Source: Lentimicrobium saccharophilum
Lineage (GTDB): Bacteria > Bacteroidota > Bacteroidia > Bacteroidales > Lentimicrobiaceae
NCBI RefSeq assembly: GCF_001192835.1
Contig: NZ_DF968183.1
Location: 744,001 to 808,000, forward strand
Direction: 5' to 3'
Length of the DNA: 64,000 bases
Part shown: one piece after another, positions 44,859 to 53,842 of the stretch
Layout: every line of letters starts with the position of its first letter
Position numbering within the stretch: the stretch's first letter is position 1
Program-made: the position numbers and the translations under genes
Notes under the pieces: generated by a model
What the model was told of the DNA's origin: nothing
What the model saw: only the letters and a program-made list of their open reading frames with translations
Databases searched by the model: none

Positions 44859-46028
44859 ATGTCGCAGGAATCGAGATATATCCAAAGAGGCGTTTCCGCC
44901 GGGAAAGAGGATGTGCACAATGCCATCGCCAATATCGACAAGGGGCTGTATCCGAAAGCTTTCTGTAAAATCATTCCCGACATTCTCGGAAATGATCCGG
45001 ATTGGTGCAACATCATGCATGCCGACGGGGCAGGTACCAAGTCATCGCTGGCATACCTTTACTGGAAAGAGACCGGTGACCTCAGCGTATGGAAAGGGAT
45101 CGCGCAGGACGCCGTGGTGATGAACACCGACGACCTGCTCTGCGTGGGCGCTACCGACAACATTCTTTTATCCTCCACCATTGGAAGAAATAAAAATAAA
45201 ATCCCCGGAGAGGTGATTGCCGCCATCATCAACGGCACGGAGGAATTCCTGGAAGAGATGCGCAGCTATGGCGTCGGCATCTGGTCAACCGGCGGTGAAA
45301 CGGCCGATGTGGGCGATCTTGTCAGGACTATTATCGTTGATTCCACAGTTACGGCCCGTATGCCGCGCAACCGGGTTATATCAAACCACCGCATACAGGC
45401 GGGCGATGTCATTGTCGGACTTGCGTCCTTCGGACAAGCCAAATATGAAAGCGCATACAACGGAGGCATGGGCAGCAACGGGCTGACTTCGGCCAGGCAT
45501 GATGTATTTAACAAAGTATATGCATCGCTCTTCCCTGAAAGTTTCGATCCGGAGATTCCCGAAGCACTTGCTTACAGCGGCAGTCTGAAACTGACGGATC
45601 CGTCGCCTGTGCCGGGCATCGACATGGGTAAACTGGTCCTCTCCCCTACCCGCACCTACGCCCCGGTCATTAAACAGATACTGGATCAGTATCATGACCA
45701 GATACACGGCATGGTGCACTGCTCAGGCGGCGCGCAAACCAAGGTGTTGCATTTTGTGGAAAACCTTCATGTGATTAAGGATAACCTTTTTGAGATTCCG
45801 CCGCTTTTCAGCATCATTCAGGAGCAATCGGGCACCTCATGGCCCGAAATGTATAAGGTCTTCAATATGGGGCACCGGATGGAACTGTATGTGCCTGAAG
45901 AAATCACCGCAGCGCTTATCGGTATTTCAGAAAGTTTCGGAATTGAAGCAAAGGTGGTGGGCAGGTGTGAAGCGGCGCAGCAATCCAAACTGACAATTTC
46001 TACCGGAACATCCATTTTTCAGTATTGA
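44859..46028 (+). CDS. purM: Phosphoribosylformylglycinamidine cyclo-ligase (AIR synthase)
   Basis: 389 residues from ATG 44859 (a TTG at 44841 extends into the hairpin). RGVSAGKEDVHNAI, the catalytic-site segment HADGAGTKSSLAY, NTDDLLCVGA, the signature GGETADVGDLVRTIIVDS and GLASFGQAKYESAYNGGMGSNGLTSARHD mark the longer Bacteroidota form of PurM. It makes AIR from FGAM in purine synthesis. The neighbours prfA and pyrF are its usual partners in Bacteroides-like genomes, but here a 0.9 kb repeat cluster lies between purM and prfA. Confidence 0.92.
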   Translation: MSQESRYIQRGVSAGKEDVHNAIANIDKGLYPKAFCKIIPDILGNDPDWCNIMHADGAGTKSSLAYLYWKETGDLSVWKGIAQDAVVMNTDDLLCVGATDNILLSSTIGRNKNKIPGEVIAAIINGTEEFLEEMRSYGVGIWSTGGETADVGDLVRTIIVDSTVTARMPRNRVISNHRIQAGDVIVGLASFGQAKYESAYNGGMGSNGLTSARHDVFNKVYASLFPESFDPEIPEALAYSGSLKLTDPSPVPGIDMGKLVLSPTRTYAPVIKQILDQYHDQIHGMVHCSGGAQTKVLHFVENLHVIKDNLFEIPPLFSIIQEQSGTSWPEMYKVFNMGHRMELYVPEEITAALIGISESFGIEAKVVGRCEAAQQSKLTISTGTSIFQY

Positions 46029-46099
46029 ATATTCAGGTTCTGGTAGATTTATGAATTAAGGTCCAATCTCCGTAATGCTTGCTTTGGTTACCTCAATTC

Positions 46100-46990
46100 C
46101 TGATTGAGACATCATAATGTATAATAATTCTGCTTGCTTTACTCCGGGCTTCAGCCCGGGGCAAAAGCAGATCCCCATACCAACCGGCTTTAGCCGAAAA
46201 GCCGGGAGAAGACAAACCAAAGGAATTTCCGTGCTTGCCGGTTTTTACCAATGACTGGCTATAAATAAACTTTCGCCGACTTTTGGGCTAAAGCCCCTGT
46301 GTTTGTTAGCCGCTGATTACCCCCGGCTAAAGCCAGGGGTAATAATCCGGAATTGAGCATCTTAAGAAACTACGGGATATAGATAACAATTGCTTGAATT
46401 GATGGAGCTGAAGTCCGGATTCAGTCATCATACTTCCGATGAAAAGACAGAAAATTCTGTTTGCTTTACCCCGGGCTTCAGCCCGGGGTAAAAGCAAGCC
46501 CCTGAAACAACCGGCTTTAGCCGAAATACCGGGATAAGTCAAGCCTGGGGGACATTCATGCTTGCCGGTATTACTAATGCCGGGCCGCGTATAAACTTTC
46601 GCCGACTTTTGGGCTGAAGCCCCTGTGTTTGTTAGCCGCTGATTGCCTCCGGCTCAAGCCGGGGGTAAGAAACCGGAATAGGAAGCTTCAGAAACTGCAG
46701 AAAATCAAAAGAAATTGTGTGAAGCTATTTAACCTATGTATACGTTGGTTGAGCCAAAGTCCGGATTTGGACGTCAGCATTCTGATTAACAGTACGATAA
46801 TTACGTTTGCCTTACTCCGGGCTTCAGCCCGGGGTAACAGCAAGCCCCTGAACCAACCGGCTTTAGCCGAAAAGCCGGGAGAAGTCAAGCCTGGGCGAAC
46901 TTTTTAACCTGCCGGTTTTTGCCAATGACTGGTTGCGAATAAACTTGTGCAACTTTTTGGGCTAAAGCCCCTGCGTTGGTCAGCAGTTAA
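46100..46990. repeat. Three tandem copies of a palindrome-rich repeat
   Basis: Non-coding interval between purM and prfA. Three copies start near 46133, 46458 and 46804 (periods 325 and 346 bp). Each contains CCGGGCTTCAGCCCGG, then CCGGCTTTAGCCG...GCCGGGA and, after about 70 bp, CTTTTGGGCTAAAGCCCCTG, with GTTAGCCGCTGATT and a CCCCGGCTAAAGCC-type hairpin in copies 1 and 2; copy 3 ends earlier. The spacers are also related (GTCCGGATT). No transposase is seen. Confidence 0.85.
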
Positions 46991-47096
46991 AATAACAAAT
47001 TACCCCACAGCCTCACCCTCTTTTTGCAATGACTTGATCACCACGCAATGATGAAACCCGGAATTCCGTATCTTTGCACCCCAAAAACCAAACACC

Positions 47097-48167
47097 ATGC
47101 TCGATAAGCTTCAGGCCATATATAAACGTTACCTGGATATTGAAAAACAGATGAATGAACCGGCCGTTATGGCCGATATGAAGGCGTATATTAAACTCAG
47201 CAAAGATTACAAGGAGTTGCAGCCGATTATCGTCGCGTATAAGGAATACGAAACGGTACTGGCCAATATCGAATCGGCAAAGGAAATCCTCTACAACGAG
47301 AAAGACGAGGAATTCAGGGCGATGGCCAAGGAGGAGCTGAATACGCTGACCGAAACCCGCGACACGATGGAAGAAGACATCCGCCTGATGCTGATTCCTT
47401 CCGATCCGCAGGACGGTAAGAATGCCGTGGTGGAAATCCGTGCCGGCACCGGCGGTGACGAAGCAAGTATCTTTGCCGGAGACCTTTACAGAATGTACAC
47501 CAAATACTGTGAAACCAAGGGCTGGAAAATCGAACTGGTAGACTTCACTGATGGAACGGCCGGAGGATATAAGGAGATTATCGTGAATATTTCCGGGGAA
47601 AACGTTTACGGTCAGATGAAATATGAATCCGGGGTCCACCGTGTGCAGCGCGTACCGCAAACTGAAACACAGGGAAGGGTGCATACCTCCGCGGCATCGG
47701 TGGTGGTGCTTCCGGAAGCCGACGAGTTCGACATTGACCTTAAACCCAGCGATATCCGCAAGGATCTTTACTGCTCTTCGGGACCCGGCGGACAATCTGT
47801 CAATACCACTTACTCTGCCGTAAGGCTTACCCACATCCCCACCGGAATCACCGTTGCCATTCAGGATCAGAAATCGCAGCTCAAGAATTACGACAAAGCC
47901 CTGACGATCCTCAGGACCCGGCTTTTCGAACTTGAGTACCAGAAGTACCTCGACGAGATTTCCAAAAAGAGGAAGACCATGGTTTCCACCGGAGACCGTT
48001 CTGCTAAAATCAGAACCTATAATTATCCCCAGAGCCGCATTACCGACCACCGGATCAACATGACCGTGTACAATCTGCCCACCTTTATGGACGGCGATAT
48101 CCAGGACATGATCGATGCGCTGCAACTGGCCGAAAATGCTGAACGCCTGAAGGAAGCGGTGGGTTAA
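47097..48167 (+). CDS. prfA: Peptide chain release factor 1
   Basis: 356 residues, full length for RF1. The GGQ peptidyl-hydrolysis motif is at about 231-233 (GPGGQSVN), and the codon-recognition site is PQT (in RVPQTETQG), which is common in Bacteroidota in place of PAT/PVT. GTGGDEASIFAGDLYRMY is the conserved domain-2 segment. It terminates translation at UAA and UAG. A -7-like TATCTTTG lies at 47069-47076. Confidence 0.94.
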   Translation: MLDKLQAIYKRYLDIEKQMNEPAVMADMKAYIKLSKDYKELQPIIVAYKEYETVLANIESAKEILYNEKDEEFRAMAKEELNTLTETRDTMEEDIRLMLIPSDPQDGKNAVVEIRAGTGGDEASIFAGDLYRMYTKYCETKGWKIELVDFTDGTAGGYKEIIVNISGENVYGQMKYESGVHRVQRVPQTETQGRVHTSAASVVVLPEADEFDIDLKPSDIRKDLYCSSGPGGQSVNTTYSAVRLTHIPTGITVAIQDQKSQLKNYDKALTILRTRLFELEYQKYLDEISKKRKTMVSTGDRSAKIRTYNYPQSRITDHRINMTVYNLPTFMDGDIQDMIDALQLAENAERLKEAVG

Positions 48168-48338
48168 TCCCGTCTGCACTTCCATTCCAGTGCTTGCATC
48201 TCTGACCGTTTCTTTCCTATTCGAATTCAGTCAATTGACTCACCGAAACACGGGATTACTCTATATTTCCACGCGGGCAGACCTGTAATTCAGCGCTTTT
48301 TTCTAATTTTGCGGCTGACTCCATTCAATCCCCGTACT

Positions 48339-49166
48339 ATGAACCGCGAACAACTTATCAACCTGATCCGGCAAAAACAATCCTTTCTGTGTGTCGGACT
48401 CGACAGCGACATGGACAAAATTCCTGCTCACCTTAGGAATACAGCTGACCCCATCTACGAATTTAACCGGCAGATCATCGATGCGACCCTGCCCTACGCG
48501 GTTGCATACAAACCTAACCTTGCCTTTTATGAGTCGCGCGGTATTCCGGGGCTCAACAGCCTTTACAAAACCATGGCTTACCTGGAATCCTTCAGGGACC
48601 AGTGTTTCACCATCGCCGACGCCAAAAGGGGCGATATCGGGAACACCTCGACCCAGTATGCCAAAGCGTTTTTCGGCAAACAGGACTCAGGACTTGATTT
48701 TGACGCGGTGACCGTCGCTCCCTACATGGGCGAAGATTCCGTCAAACCCTTTCTGGCATTTGAAAACAAATGGGTGATTCTGCTGGCACTTACCTCCAAC
48801 AAGGGAGCTTCAGATTTTCAGCTTACGGAAGACAGGCAGGGAGAAAAACTGTTCTCCAGGGTGCTTTCCACATCAGCAGGCTGGGGAAATGCGGGCAATA
48901 TGATGTTTGTGGTTGGCGCCACCCGCGCTGAGATGCTGGCAGAAGTAAGAAAAATTGTTCCGGAGCACTTTCTGCTGGTGCCCGGTGTCGGCGCCCAGGG
49001 CGGCAGCCTTCAGGAGGTGGCAAAATACGGACTCAACAAAGATTGCGGATTGCTGGTAAATGCCTCACGGAGCATTATTTATGCCTCCGGAAGCACCGAT
49101 TTTGCCTCCAAAGCCGCTGAGGAGGCCAAAGCCATGCAGAAAGAAATGGCCGGCTTGCTGGTATAA
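48339..49166 (+). CDS. pyrF: Orotidine 5'-phosphate decarboxylase (type 2)
   Basis: 275 residues from ATG 48339 (TTG at 48309 rejected; a -7-like TAATTTTG overlaps it at 48304-48311). The catalytic [11 protein letters not shown] motif supplies the Lys and Asp of OMP decarboxylase, and [21 protein letters not shown] and VPGVGAQGG complete the type 2 (PyrF2) pattern. It makes UMP, the last step of pyrimidine synthesis. It lies 171 bp after prfA, as in related genomes, and ends at a bidirectional terminator. Confidence 0.93.
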   Translation: MNREQLINLIRQKQSFLCVGLDSDMDKIPAHLRNTADPIYEFNRQIIDATLPYAVAYKPNLAFYESRGIPGLNSLYKTMAYLESFRDQCFTIADAKRGDIGNTSTQYAKAFFGKQDSGLDFDAVTVAPYMGEDSVKPFLAFENKWVILLALTSNKGASDFQLTEDRQGEKLFSRVLSTSAGWGNAGNMMFVVGATRAEMLAEVRKIVPEHFLLVPGVGAQGGSLQEVAKYGLNKDCGLLVNASRSIIYASGSTDFASKAAEEAKAMQKEMAGLLV

Positions 49167-49185
49167 AATCATTTACGGTTATGAT

Positions 49186-49215
49186 AAAAAAAGCCCGCTT
49201 TCACGGGCTTTTTTA
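49186..49215. terminator. Bidirectional terminator between pyrF and ilvE
   Basis: A-run, GCCCG, loop CTTTCA, CGGGC, T-run: symmetric, 20 bp after pyrF and 17 bp before the 3' end of the convergent ilvE. Confidence 0.9.
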
Positions 49216-49231
49216 TTTCGGTATACGTTAG

Positions 49232-50251
49232 CTATTCAACAATATAATTCCATCCGAAGATATCCGGCTCATCGCCGTACTGAATTCCCTGGAGGCGCTT
49301 GTAAAGTTTGGTGGAAACCGGTCCGGCCTGTCCGTCGTTACAGTATTTGTAAACATGTCCGGTAAGGTGGTCATCGATTTTACAAACGGGTGAGATCACG
49401 GCAGCGGTCCCGCAGGCGCCCACTTCGTCAAACTCGGCAAGTTCTTCCACAGGAACAGGCCTTACCTCAACTTCCATACCCATATCGCGGGCAAGGTCCA
49501 TGAGGCTCTTGTTGGTGATGGAAGGAAGAATGGACTCAGATTTCGGGGTGATATATTTATTTCCCTTGATGGCAAAGAAGTTTGCCGGTCCCGCTTCGTC
49601 AATATATTTCTTCTCCTTTGCATCGAGGAAGAGTGCAGCGGCATATCCGGAGGCATGGGCTTCCTCACCGGCGCTGAGGCTGGCGGCATAATTTCCGCCC
49701 ACTTTGAAACGGCCGGTTCCTTTGGGGGCAGCACGGTCGTGATCGCGGGCAATCTGAAGGGCCACCGGTTTAAAACCTTCCTTAAAGTAAGGCCCTACCG
49801 GGGTAACAAATACCAGGAAGAGATACTCATCGGCGGGCTTTACCCCAACGCGCGCACCGGTTCCTATCAGCAACGGCCTCAGATACAGCGAAGCACCGGT
49901 TCCGTAAGGCGGAATAAAGCGCTCATTGAGCCTGATGGCCGTAGTGATGGCCTTCAGGAACAGTTCATGCGGAACAACAGCCATCATAACACCGTTGGCC
50001 GAACTTTCCATGCGTTTGGCATTTTCTTCCCAGCGGAAAATACGGATCTTACCGTCTTTTCCCCTGAAAGCCTTCATCCCTTCAAAAGCTTCCTGCCCAT
50101 AGTGCAGCGAAGAGGCAGCAATGTGCATACTTACATATTCGGAGGAGGAAATCTCCAGCTCTCCCCATTTCCCGTTTCTGTAATAACTACGGACATTGTA
50201 GTCGGTTTTAACATACCCGAAGGGTAAGTGTGTCCAGTCAAGTTCTAACAT
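49232..50251 (-). CDS. ilvE: Branched-chain amino acid aminotransferase
   Basis: 339 residues of the class IV PLP transaminase family. The family features include LHYGQEAFEGMKAFRG, KVGGNYAASLSAGEEAHASGY (the Lys in KVGGNYA binds PLP), and EVGACGTAAVISPV. It interconverts Leu/Ile/Val with their keto acids in biosynthesis or catabolism. Convergent with pyrF; start ATG at 50249-50251. Confidence 0.92.
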   Translation of the reverse strand: MLELDWTHLPFGYVKTDYNVRSYYRNGKWGELEISSSEYVSMHIAASSLHYGQEAFEGMKAFRGKDGKIRIFRWEENAKRMESSANGVMMAVVPHELFLKAITTAIRLNERFIPPYGTGASLYLRPLLIGTGARVGVKPADEYLFLVFVTPVGPYFKEGFKPVALQIARDHDRAAPKGTGRFKVGGNYAASLSAGEEAHASGYAAALFLDAKEKKYIDEAGPANFFAIKGNKYITPKSESILPSITNKSLMDLARDMGMEVEVRPVPVEELAEFDEVGACGTAAVISPVCKIDDHLTGHVYKYCNDGQAGPVSTKLYKRLQGIQYGDEPDIFGWNYIVE

Positions 50252-50665
50252 AAAACTATATTTTAGTTGGTTTTTAAATCCGGTGTTAGTGCGGGCTAAA
50301 TTAGAAACTTTCCCCCGATTGGCAAAGGGAAATGGAGTTTTTATTCCCGCTTGCTGATTATTGCATTAAACTTATTATCAAATAATTAATATGCATCCGC
50401 ATAACCGGTGCAGCATCCGTCCAGGTTCCGACTGCCTGAACTGTCAAAATAAAATACAGATTTCAGACATTGGCCATCACTTCCGGATAAACAGGATAAA
50501 AGAGATAGTTGGAGTTAGTGTAAAAGTTACATTAATTCATCATTCATTCGTTGCATCCACTGAAACAGTCTCAAAATAGAACCCAAATCCATGCGCTTTC
50601 GTTAAATTTGTATATGATTCGCCGGTCAGGAAACGCACCTGAACCAACCGGAGGGTGATTGATCT
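50252..50665. other. Intergenic, no gene seen
   Basis: About 410 bp. A 62-codon frame at 50391 has no recognisable content. A -7-like TAAATTTG (50603-50610) and a strong Shine-Dalgarno-like GGAGGG (50650-50655), unusual in this phylum, precede the RuvC-fold gene. Confidence 0.5.
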
Positions 50666-51151
50666 ATGAATACATCAAATACATCTGATCATTTCCTGCT
50701 TTCCGTGGATGCCGGTATTCGCACGGGACTTGCGTTGTTTAACAATCACGGGCAACTGGTCTGGTACCGTTCGCACAATATGAGCTCCATTTCAGGGCTT
50801 CGTAAAGCCGTTTACCCCTTGCTGAAATCCATTGATGGTCTTGAATATCTGATTATTGAAGGCGGAGGACCGGTTGCCGAAACGTGGATTCATACCGCCG
50901 GTAAACTGGGGATTACCGCCATAAAAACCGATGCCGGCGAATGGAGGCGCGACATGCTCTACGACCGACAGCAGAGATCGGGTACGAAAGCCAAACAAAC
51001 GGCGATAAAGATGGCTCTGCAGTTTATTAGAAGTTCAGATGCCCCGGGGGTGAATATCCCGACCCATGATGCAGCGGAGGCAATACTGACAGGGATTTGG
51101 GGATGTTATAAAGCCGGGTGGATAGCGCGTTTGCCCGATCTTAACAAATAG
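50666..51151 (+). CDS. RuvC/RNase H-fold protein, orphan
   Basis: 161 residues with an RNase H-like (RuvC-type) outline: first strand LSVDAGIRTGLAL with Asp15, a central strand YLIIEGGGP with Glu65, and C-terminal THDAAEAILTG (Asp135, Glu138), the spacing expected for a RuvC-like active site. It could be a Holliday-junction-type resolvase or nuclease, or a non-catalytic relative; no named subfamily was recognised. It is not adjacent to ruvA/ruvB, and is followed by 1.36 kb of repeat-rich DNA. Confidence 0.6.
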   Translation: MNTSNTSDHFLLSVDAGIRTGLALFNNHGQLVWYRSHNMSSISGLRKAVYPLLKSIDGLEYLIIEGGGPVAETWIHTAGKLGITAIKTDAGEWRRDMLYDRQQRSGTKAKQTAIKMALQFIRSSDAPGVNIPTHDAAEAILTGIWGCYKAGWIARLPDLNK

Positions 51152-51199
51152 AGGAGGTCCCGGACCTATACCAGGGCAACTCCCCTGTTACGAAAGTGA

Positions 51200-51302
51200 G
51201 GCCCCGCTGGCTGAGCGGATAAAAAGATGAAAATCAACAGTTTGTCCCGACATCACTAAGCATTGATTGGAACATCAGTAGAAAGAAGACCTGACAAGTT
51301 GA
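51200..51302. repeat. Direct repeat, copy A
   Basis: About 103 bp nearly repeated at 52127-52230 (about 87% identical by eye), including GAGCGGATAAAAAG and CATCACTAAGCATTGATTGG. The copies are 927 bp apart and flank a stretch without genes. Confidence 0.8.
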
Positions 51303-51359
51303 AGCGTATCCGCACGGAAAATCACACATTCCCAACAGATTACTCTTCTTTGCTTTCTG

Positions 51360-51431
51360 TACTTTTGGCTTGATGCTTCGACTTGGTTCGGCTTCGCTCA
51401 CCATTAGTCGCTCAGCACAAGTCCAAAAGTA
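51360..51431. repeat. Inverted repeat GTACTTTTGG/CCAAAAGTAC
   Basis: GTACTTTTGG (51360-51369) is exactly complementary to CCAAAAGTAC (51422-51431), 52 bp apart. This sequence type is frequent between genes in Bacteroidota. Confidence 0.6.
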
Positions 51432-51583
51432 CCAAAAGATCAAGGCTTACCAAAAATGGCTGAAAACAGGCGAGCGTTTTGGCTGGAATCCTGAAAATAC
51501 ACCGCGCTTCGCTTGGTGTATTCGCAAAAGAGGCTGTAATCATTCTGTTTGCACATAATGAAACAGCCTCTATGCGGGATTAT

Positions 51584-51652
51584 CCCGACTAAATCAATAG
51601 GAATATGTCCAATATTATTAGCTGGTTCCAATAACCTATTGATTAAGTCGGG
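51584..51652. repeat. Large stem-loop with 18-bp stem
   Basis: CCCGACTAAATCAATAGG (51584-51601) pairs with CCTATTGATTAAGTCGGG (51635-51652) at 17 of 18 positions; the loop is 33 nt. It lies between the two direct repeats. Confidence 0.7.
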
Positions 51653-52126
51653 CTTAAGAAACGAAGGTTGTTACAATCTCCCTCTACTTAAAACCGATGT
51701 ACAAAAATCACTCGTGCATCACCCACCTTTTTCACACACGTTTCTTCTATATTTTTCCCGCAGTAGCGGGATTAACGTTAGTAACCAACCAGTTCGCCTC
51801 TGGCTCCTGATTGATAACTACCGTTTAATTTGCTGCCTGTTTTCTTAACGCCATTTTTGGAAGGCCGGTCCTTTTGCAATTATTATTCTATGATAAAAGT
51901 AAAACACTTCATACCTCCTGTATCACAAATCGGAATGGAATTACGCGACTTGTTATAAAATTCAATTTCCTTTTTCTTTGTAATCCCAGTAATGTATGGC
52001 AGCGTTGAAAATTTTCAGCATTCGCATAAGCGGCCTTCTGGTTTTCGTACGCTATAACATCCAAAAGAAACTAAAACATCTAACCTTGGTACTACAGAAA
52101 AACAGGCAGCCGTGTTGCGAATGCGC

Positions 52127-52256
52127 GGCCCCGCGGCCTGAGCGGATAAAAAGTTAGAAGCCAACAGTTTGTGCTGACATCACTAAGCATTGATTGGAAC
52201 ATCAGTGAAAAGAAGACCTAACAAGTTGGAAGAAAACTTGTCAGGTCAGGTCGTTG
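52127..52256. repeat. Direct repeat, copy B, with extra hairpin
   Basis: Partner of 51200-51302. It continues into an inverted repeat (GACCTAACAAGTT with AACTTGTCAGGTC) that copy A lacks. The remaining DNA of 51152-52510 contains no supported gene. Confidence 0.75.
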
Positions 52257-52510
52257 ATTATTGCGGACAGGTCCTGTGGGGGAATCAAAAGTTACGGGTT
52301 CGCAAAATAATCCTGTGATTTTACAGGCAGCAGATGATATATATTATTTCAGAATCAATATGATAACAATAATTTAACATATTAGAATCTATCTAAATAT
52401 CAACATAATAGGCTAACTATCTATTACTTTTCATTCTAAATTAGATAAATGGAATATAATTTTCAATATTTTGGTTTACTTTTGAACTATTAAACCGGAA
52501 CTGCAACCTT

Positions 52511-53629
52511 ATGAGCAACCATATAAATACCTTACTCGCTGATTCTAAGCCGGATAAAAAACTACTCGAAGACTACAAATTAATCAGTGCGAACTCCCTG
52601 GCAGTTTCAATCCTGAATGGTATTCCGACCGGCACCATCATCCTTAATCCGGAAAGGGAACTTGTTTTCGCCAACAATGCTTTTCTGAAACTTTACGAAA
52701 TAAGGGATATCAGACAATTCCTGGGATTCAGACCGGGCGATCTGCTAGGTTGCCAGAATCTTAAAACAGCCAAAAACGGATGCGGCACTTCAGACAAATG
52801 CAAGGTATGTGCCGCGCTTAAGTCGATCAGTTCCGCCATTGAAACAGGAACCGGCGCGGAAGAGGGGATTTTCAACACCCAGAACGGAATGCTGAATTTA
52901 CAGGTCGACACGGAAAAAATAACCATCAACGACCGGGAGTTTATCCTGATGAGCCTGCAGGATATCAGCAGTGAGAAAAAACGCCTGCTGCTGGAGAGAA
53001 TCTTCTACCACGACATCCTGAACACCGCCCATAATATCAGCGGAATGGTGGAATTACTCGCCTCGGGCGATTTTGAAGACAGTAGGGAAGAATTTCTTGG
53101 CATGCTGCTAAAATCCTCATCCAGACTGATCGATGAAATCAACACCCACCGCCTGATTTCGTATGACCAGTTTATCGAGCAGATCAATCCGCCCGAAACC
53201 GTCAATTCCATGCAGTTCATCGATGAAATGTTCGCGGAATTCAAGCCTTACACCACCGGACAGTATGATCTTAAACTGGACAAGAGAAGCGAGGATTTTA
53301 ACTTTTCCACCCAGAAAGTTATCCTCAAAAGGGTGATCACCAATATGATCAAAAATGCTTTTGAAGCAGAAGACGATCATGGCCCGGTAACCACCGGCAT
53401 CATCCCCCTGCGCGAAAAGGGAGCCATGCTCTGGGTGCACAACCCCTCTTACATGAATGAAGACGTCCAGCTTCAGATATTTAACCGTTCTTTCTCGACA
53501 AAGGGAAATGACAGGGGGCTGGGAACCTACAGCATGAAACTGCTCACCGAAAAATACCTGAAGGGAAAAATTTACTTCACCAGCACCCCCTCCTCGGGCA
53601 CAACCTTTATGGTTGAAATTCCCGGATAA
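52511..53629 (+). CDS. PAS sensor histidine kinase with four-Cys motif
   Basis: 372 residues, no membrane span. A PAS domain (about 30-150) contains Cys81, Cys91, Cys97 and Cys100 (LGCQNLKTAKNGCG...KCKVC), a spacing that could bind a metal or FeS group. The phosphoacceptor is probably His167 in FYHDILNTAHNISGM. The ATPase domain shows NMIKNAFEA (N box), IFNRSFSTKG (F box) and RGLGTY (G2); the G1 box reads VHNPSYM rather than DxGxG. No response regulator gene is adjacent, so the output is unknown. A -7-like TACTTTTG is at 52477-52484. Confidence 0.85.
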   Translation: MSNHINTLLADSKPDKKLLEDYKLISANSLAVSILNGIPTGTIILNPERELVFANNAFLKLYEIRDIRQFLGFRPGDLLGCQNLKTAKNGCGTSDKCKVCAALKSISSAIETGTGAEEGIFNTQNGMLNLQVDTEKITINDREFILMSLQDISSEKKRLLLERIFYHDILNTAHNISGMVELLASGDFEDSREEFLGMLLKSSSRLIDEINTHRLISYDQFIEQINPPETVNSMQFIDEMFAEFKPYTTGQYDLKLDKRSEDFNFSTQKVILKRVITNMIKNAFEAEDDHGPVTTGIIPLREKGAMLWVHNPSYMNEDVQLQIFNRSFSTKGNDRGLGTYSMKLLTEKYLKGKIYFTSTPSSGTTFMVEIPG

Positions 53630-53842
53630 TCCTGGTTTTCACCATTCCTTCCGGCTTCTGTACCCTTATGCCCGGGTCTGTAAGTATTTACCGGGTTATT
53701 TCCGGCCTTTTCTGACAGGGTTACTGCCAACCTTTACCATTCATTGCAAGATGAAGAGTAAGGACAATTTGTCAGCATTTTCCGCATGGCACATGCTTTG
53801 ATATTGCAGAGATCAAAAAAATCTAACTTAAAATATCAAGCC

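Noticed and set aside
46327-46907. Small frames in the purM-prfA gap
   Set aside because: They are translations of the palindromic repeats.
50391-50579. 62-codon ORF upstream of the RuvC-fold gene
   Set aside because: No recognisable domain and no start signal; it may be random.
51152-52510. Decayed insertion sequence
   Set aside because: No transposase fragment could be recognised in either strand; the repeats alone are not sufficient.
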